From positions 1 through 64,000 of the forward strand of contig JANOFU010000113.1 in NCBI GenBank assembly GCA_031413815.1: DNA of 64,000 bases, in the 5' to 3' direction. A model generated the notes under the pieces. It had not been told where the DNA came from. It saw only the letters and a list, made by a program, of their open reading frames with translations, and searched no databases. Positions 61,051 to 64,000 of this stretch are shown piece after piece; within the stretch, counting starts at the first letter, position 1; every line of letters starts with the position of its first letter. A program made the position numbers and the translations under genes. The stretch is from JAGVSR01 sp031413815. Its GTDB lineage: Bacteria > Pseudomonadota > Alphaproteobacteria > Rhizobiales > Hyphomicrobiaceae.

Positions 61051-61284
61051 ATGGGCACGCTTCTTCTCACCGTTCTGATCCTCAGCTTGACACTCGGCGC
61101 CATCGGCTACGTCGCCGACCAGCGCTCGCGCAAGGATGCGCGCCTCAAGGGCGCGTCCCTCCAGCTGTTACCGGGTGACATCAAGTACGAAAGCCCGAGC
61201 GGCAATTTCAAATTCTATTTCCCCGTCACGACATCGATCGTTCTATCGATCGTCTTGTCCGTGCTCATCTGGCTCTTCTCCTGA
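61051..61284 (+). CDS. DUF2905-like small membrane protein
   Basis: 77 residues: N-terminal TM (LLLTVLILSLTLGAIGYVA), a charged loop (DQRSRKDARLKG), then LLPGDIKYESPSGNFKFYFPVTTSIVLSIVLSVLIWLF (outline), which is the DUF2905 pattern (PGDI, fyfPltTsil). Its stop is immediately followed by the ATG of the next gene. Function unknown. Confidence 0.8.
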   Translation: MGTLLLTVLILSLTLGAIGYVADQRSRKDARLKGASLQLLPGDIKYESPSGNFKFYFPVTTSIVLSIVLSVLIWLFS

Positions 61285-61698
61285 ATGACCGGTCGAGCTC
61301 GCAAAATGGCCGCTGTGATCTGTCTTGCGGTTGCGCAGACGGACCCCTGCCTCGCGGCAGACCTATCCCCGCAAGACGCGGGCGCGCGCATGGGTCAGGC
61401 CCTGTCAGCAGCCAAATTCTGTCCCGGCGCAAAAACGACATCTAAAATGTTGGACCTACCCAAAACCTTTGGCGACGCTGATCAGGCTGTGATCAAAGCC
61501 GAGGCCGAAAAGATCATCGCGGCCTGGACGGCGGCGCTCACCTGTGTCGAATCCAATCCAGAGATCAAAATGTACACGGGTTGCCGTAAGACCAAGATCA
61601 TGACCTGCAACGCCACATGGCGCGAGATCGGCCCAGACGGGACGGAGTTGCCCGGTTTGGTGGATTTTACCGCCCCGCCGTTGCGGGACGACAACTAA
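61285..61698 (+). CDS. Exported four-Cys protein, tandem paralogue A
   Basis: 137 residues directly after the DUF2905-like stop. Signal peptide to CLAAD. Mature core: QDAGARMGQALSAAKFCPG, AEAEKIIAAWTAALTCVES, TGCRKTKIMTCNATWREIGPDGTELPGL (outline). Four Cys positions, the AAW helix and the EIGPxG...PGL ending recur in the next gene, so the two arose by duplication. No family recognised. Confidence 0.72.
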   Translation: MTGRARKMAAVICLAVAQTDPCLAADLSPQDAGARMGQALSAAKFCPGAKTTSKMLDLPKTFGDADQAVIKAEAEKIIAAWTAALTCVESNPEIKMYTGCRKTKIMTCNATWREIGPDGTELPGLVDFTAPPLRDDN

Positions 61699-61794
61699 CC
61701 CCGCTGGACTGTGCCAAGTTGAAGGTTGCTCCGGCGGTGACCCAAGACGTGCCGCGCTCCGTAACCACATCGCTATTTAACTGAAAGAACCCCC

Positions 61795-62223
61795 ATGCGT
61801 CTCTATTCCCGTTGTGCTGCCATTCTGATCGCTGGCTGTCTCGTCTGGGGGACAGGCTCCAGTGGGGCTGAGGACCAAAAGCCTGTGGCGGCACCCGCGG
61901 CGGCCGCTCCGGCGCTGGCCGCGCGCGACGCCGGAATCCGGTACGGACAAGCTGCAGGCGCGGCTGTGGTTTGCGAGAACACGCATGCCACCACAAAAGC
62001 GGAAGAGCTGATCAAGTCTTTTTCAGGTGCCGAACTCGATGCGTTCAAGCTGCAAGCTGACACTGTTTTGGCCGCATGGAAGAAAACGCTCTCGTGCGAG
62101 GACTCGGGCGGGCCCAATCAGTGCCGATTGTCGCACCAAATCAGTTGCGGCGAAGCTTACAAGGAAATTGGCCCCGAGGGCAAAGCCGTCCCCGGGCTGA
62201 TCGAGCACCGCAAACCGCAGTAA
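61795..62223 (+). CDS. Exported four-Cys protein, tandem paralogue B
   Basis: 142 residues: signal peptide ending SSGAED, an Ala/Pro linker, then RDAGIRYGQAAGAAVVCENTH, QADTVLAAWKKTLSCEDSGG, QCRLSHQISCGEAYKEIGPEGKAVPGL (outline). The four Cys align with paralogue A. A 96-base gap separates the two, so it may have its own promoter. Unknown function, probably periplasmic. Confidence 0.72.
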   Translation: MRLYSRCAAILIAGCLVWGTGSSGAEDQKPVAAPAAAAPALAARDAGIRYGQAAGAAVVCENTHATTKAEELIKSFSGAELDAFKLQADTVLAAWKKTLSCEDSGGPNQCRLSHQISCGEAYKEIGPEGKAVPGLIEHRKPQ

Positions 62224-62262
62224 CTCAATGTCACCTGCGCGGGAGCCACCAATAGAAAAGCT

Positions 62263-62451
62263 TCAGTCGCTGGTCAGCATGTAGCTCGCGAACAGCACGA
62301 TGTAGGCGGCAAGTAAGATGTCGAAGGGGCGGCCGTCGGCGAGCGTGATCCAGCCGAACGTGCGGTCCAAGCCGAAGTACTGCATTCCAACAGCGGTCCC
62401 CGCGAACAACGTGGACAAGACCCAAAAGAAGAAGTTGCGCGACGTCGTCAT
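62263..62451 (-). CDS. Small two-TM membrane protein
   Basis: 62 residues from ATG 62451 with GGAG upstream. Two hydrophobic helices: NFFFWVLSTLFAGTAVGMQYFG and FDILLAAYIVLFASYMLTSD (C-terminus). No family recognised. Its start codon overlaps, on the opposite strand, a possible ATG of the divergent gene. Confidence 0.65.
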   Translation of the reverse strand: MTTSRNFFFWVLSTLFAGTAVGMQYFGLDRTFGWITLADGRPFDILLAAYIVLFASYMLTSD

Positions 62452-63190
62452 GTGGTCTCCGTGGGGAACATCAACACCTGGAAGCCGCATCAAGCGGTCC
62501 ATCGTCGGCGTTTGGCCAACCCGGCCATCTGCCGCGCACTGTTCCCATTTAAGATGGCAGCAAGTTCCAGGCCAATTCGAACGCGACGCTGCAGACAGCG
62601 TTAACAGCCGCTCTAAAAGTCCAATCCCTCCGCGTGCCCTGCAACGATCAATAGCGCTCGTTGGCACGCTGCTCGTTCTGCCGATCGCCGCACACGTCGC
62701 GCTGGCCGCCGAGGCGGCCAACCGCGAGCCCATCGTGACTGTGGAACCCCTGACGCTGTTTCAAGATCAACAGATCGCAGGCTGTGGATTTCGCGCCTCC
62801 ATTCCCGTTGATGGCCAGACGGTGACTGCCAGCGTCACGGCCTATCGCGACGGTCTTGAAACGGTGTTTGCCGTGTCGGCTCATTGGCCGGACACGTCGG
62901 GCGCACCACTGACGCTCGACACCCTTCGGCTTGTCACATCGAGCCACGACACAACCAAGGATTTTCCCAAACCAGCCGCTGTCGCATCGGGTCTCTTCGA
63001 GATGCGCGCCCGGCTTGAGGGCTTTAGCGGTGCAAGTTTCGTCCAAGGCATGATGGTCGGTGGCGGCACCTTTGAGGTTGCCGCCAAGGGCGGCCGCACA
63101 GTCTCCATTGCGCTGCCTTCGCCGATGCCCCAGAACATTCGCGCGGCCTATCTCAATTGCGCAGGCGATTTGTTCCGCCCGGAAAACTAG
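62450..63190 (+). CDS. Exported protein of unknown function (start uncertain)
   Basis: The convincing part begins with a signal-like stretch (SIALVGTLLVLPIAAHVALAAEA) near 62650 and continues EPIVTVEPLTLFQDQQIAGCGF, VTAYRDGLETVFAVSAHWPD, FEMRARLEGFSGASFVQGMMVGGG to IRAAYLNCAGDLFRPEN; two Cys in the mature part. No ATG, GTG or TTG is available close to the signal peptide in this frame; the nearest is ATG 62450, about 65 codons earlier. The true start may be a CTG near 62638 or the upstream ATG. Confidence 0.6.
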   Translation: MWSPWGTSTPGSRIKRSIVGVWPTRPSAAHCSHLRWQQVPGQFERDAADSVNSRSKSPIPPRALQRSIALVGTLLVLPIAAHVALAAEAANREPIVTVEPLTLFQDQQIAGCGFRASIPVDGQTVTASVTAYRDGLETVFAVSAHWPDTSGAPLTLDTLRLVTSSHDTTKDFPKPAAVASGLFEMRARLEGFSGASFVQGMMVGGGTFEVAAKGGRTVSIALPSPMPQNIRAAYLNCAGDLFRPEN

Positions 63191-63213
63191 AGCAAAAACT
63201 TGGAGGACCGGCC

Positions 63214-63615
63214 TTGCCCGCGACCGACGCCCTCGCTCCCGGCCTCACAGGCACGGCAACTTTACGCGTTGACGAGCAGCATACAGCCATCGCCATGGGG
63301 AGCGGATCGGAGCGGGTTTTTGCAACACCGATGATGGCCGCACTCGTGGAAGCCGCCGCCGTCCAATGCATCGCCACAGTCCTTCCAGAGAGCCAAACAA
63401 GCCTGGGCGTCCACCTGACGCTCGATCATCTCGCGGCGACCCCGGTCGGCCACACGGTGACGGCCACCGCGCACCTGATCGAAGTAAAAGGCCGCAAGCT
63501 CACGTTCCGTGCTGAAATCCGAGACAACTCCGAACTCATCGGCCGCGGCCTGCACGTTCGTGTTGTTGTCGATCGCCAGGAGTTCGCCGCAAAGTTGCAG
63601 CACAAACGGACTTAG
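63214..63615 (+). CDS. FlK-like thioesterase (hotdog fold)
   Basis: 133 residues from a TTG with GGAGGA six bases upstream; longer readings overlap the preceding gene and are not conserved. Hotdog-fold features: LTGTATLRVDEQHTAIAMGSG, VFATPMMAALVEAAAVQCI, TSLGVHLTLDHLAATPVGHTV, and EVKGRKLTFRAEIRDNSELIGRGLHVRVVVDRQEF (outline). It matches the fluoroacetyl-CoA thioesterase FlK-like family (Thr, Glu and His dyads seen in TPMMAALVEAA and VHLTLDH). The physiological acyl-CoA is unknown. Confidence 0.87.
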   Translation: MPATDALAPGLTGTATLRVDEQHTAIAMGSGSERVFATPMMAALVEAAAVQCIATVLPESQTSLGVHLTLDHLAATPVGHTVTATAHLIEVKGRKLTFRAEIRDNSELIGRGLHVRVVVDRQEFAAKLQHKRT

Positions 63616-63721
63616 AGGGGTGCCCGTCGTGCCGTTTGCGCGGGCCTGTGCGCAACTTCAACGCGTCTCGCGGGCCCTCACCACGCTTGCTATGATCAGG
63701 CGATTCCTAGGAGGCACTTTC

Positions 63722-64000
63722 ATGCGCGCTCGAATTCTCTGCCTGGTCATGCTCGCCACAACGACGGCGTTCGCCGCCAATGATCTCAAAAAGAAAGAAG
63801 CAGCCCCCGCTGCCCCACCTGCACCGAAGGTGTGCGCCGCCAATCCCAACGGCTTAGGCGTTGCCCGCACCATCGAGATTGACACCACTGGTGGCCCCGG
63901 CTTTGGCTTCGAGCAGTACAAGGCGCATGACTTTCTGGAACAAAAGGAAGTGATCCTCACGTTCGACGACGGGCCGCAGGTCAACACAACGAAGGCCGTG
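63722..64000 (+). CDS. Polysaccharide deacetylase family protein (partial, cut by window end)
   Basis: 93 codons visible from ATG 63722, preceded by AGGAGG. Signal peptide MRARILCLVMLATTTAFAAN; a Lys/Pro/Ala stretch; CAANPNGLGVARTIEIDTTGGPGFG; then VILTFDDGPQVNTTKAV, where TFDDGP is the NodB-domain metal-binding motif. Such exported deacetylases act on chitin-like or peptidoglycan sugars. The rest of the gene lies outside the window. Confidence 0.9.
   Translation, partial: MRARILCLVMLATTTAFAANDLKKKEAAPAAPPAPKVCAANPNGLGVARTIEIDTTGGPGFGFEQYKAHDFLEQKEVILTFDDGPQVNTTKAV

Overview
The window comes from an alphaproteobacterium, most likely of the order Hyphomicrobiales (Rhizobiales). The evidence is the order feuQP / cycHJKL (ccmIEFH) / degP / response regulator–histidine kinase / glnE, a Rhodobacter-type gene transfer agent (GTA) cluster, high G+C and typical alphaproteobacterial small exported proteins. 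I cannot name the genus. No rRNA, tRNA or CRISPR array was found.

Region 1 (1–30.3 kb) is mostly core genome. It holds alanine dehydrogenase with a divergent Lrp/AsnC regulator, ethanolamine ammonia-lyase EutBC without microcompartment genes, aminopeptidase N and a degenerate histidine kinase. A possible ECF-sigma cell-surface module follows (sigma factor, membrane anti-sigma-like protein, periplasmic metal-sensor-like protein, six-EF-hand protein). Then come glnE, an OmpR-type two-component pair, a DegP protease, a trypsin-like exported protease, the CcmIEFH cytochrome c haem-ligation operon, a glycine-zipper lipoprotein and the FeuQ/FeuP-like pair. The 26.5–30.3 kb stretch is poor in genes. 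It contains REP-like repeats, a small Cys-rich exported protein, an orphan PstS, and a small exported protein whose decayed copy lies 3 kb away.

Region 2 (30.4–48.2 kb) is a complete-looking GTA structural operon read on the minus strand: terminase small and large subunits, portal, prohead protease, capsid, adaptor, stopper, tail terminator, tail tube, tail chaperone, tape measure, baseplate proteins (DUF2460, DUF2163, NlpC/P60 peptidase, TIM-barrel megatron) and a lysin–holin-like fusion. Two things make it unusual. First, many gene junctions carry inserted palindromic repeats. Second, the portal gene is fused to a lower-GC toxin-like C-terminal domain, followed at once by a small acidic candidate immunity gene and then by a displaced duplicate of the portal 3' end. 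That is the architecture of polymorphic toxin cassette exchange. The tail chaperone gene also shows a probable -1 frameshift extension.

Region 3 (48.5–64 kb) is mixed. It has a YcgN-type cysteine-cluster protein and an RlmL-like methyltransferase. The 3' end of the methyltransferase is duplicated and decayed on the far side of a DUF433/DUF5615 toxin–antitoxin pair, a second case of 3'-end duplication around a small module. After that come a TonB-like protein, many short exported or lipoprotein genes of unknown function (including a tandem four-Cys pair), an SRPBCC protein, a Crp/Fnr regulator, a DUF2905 membrane protein, a FlK-like thioesterase and a polysaccharide deacetylase cut off by the window end.
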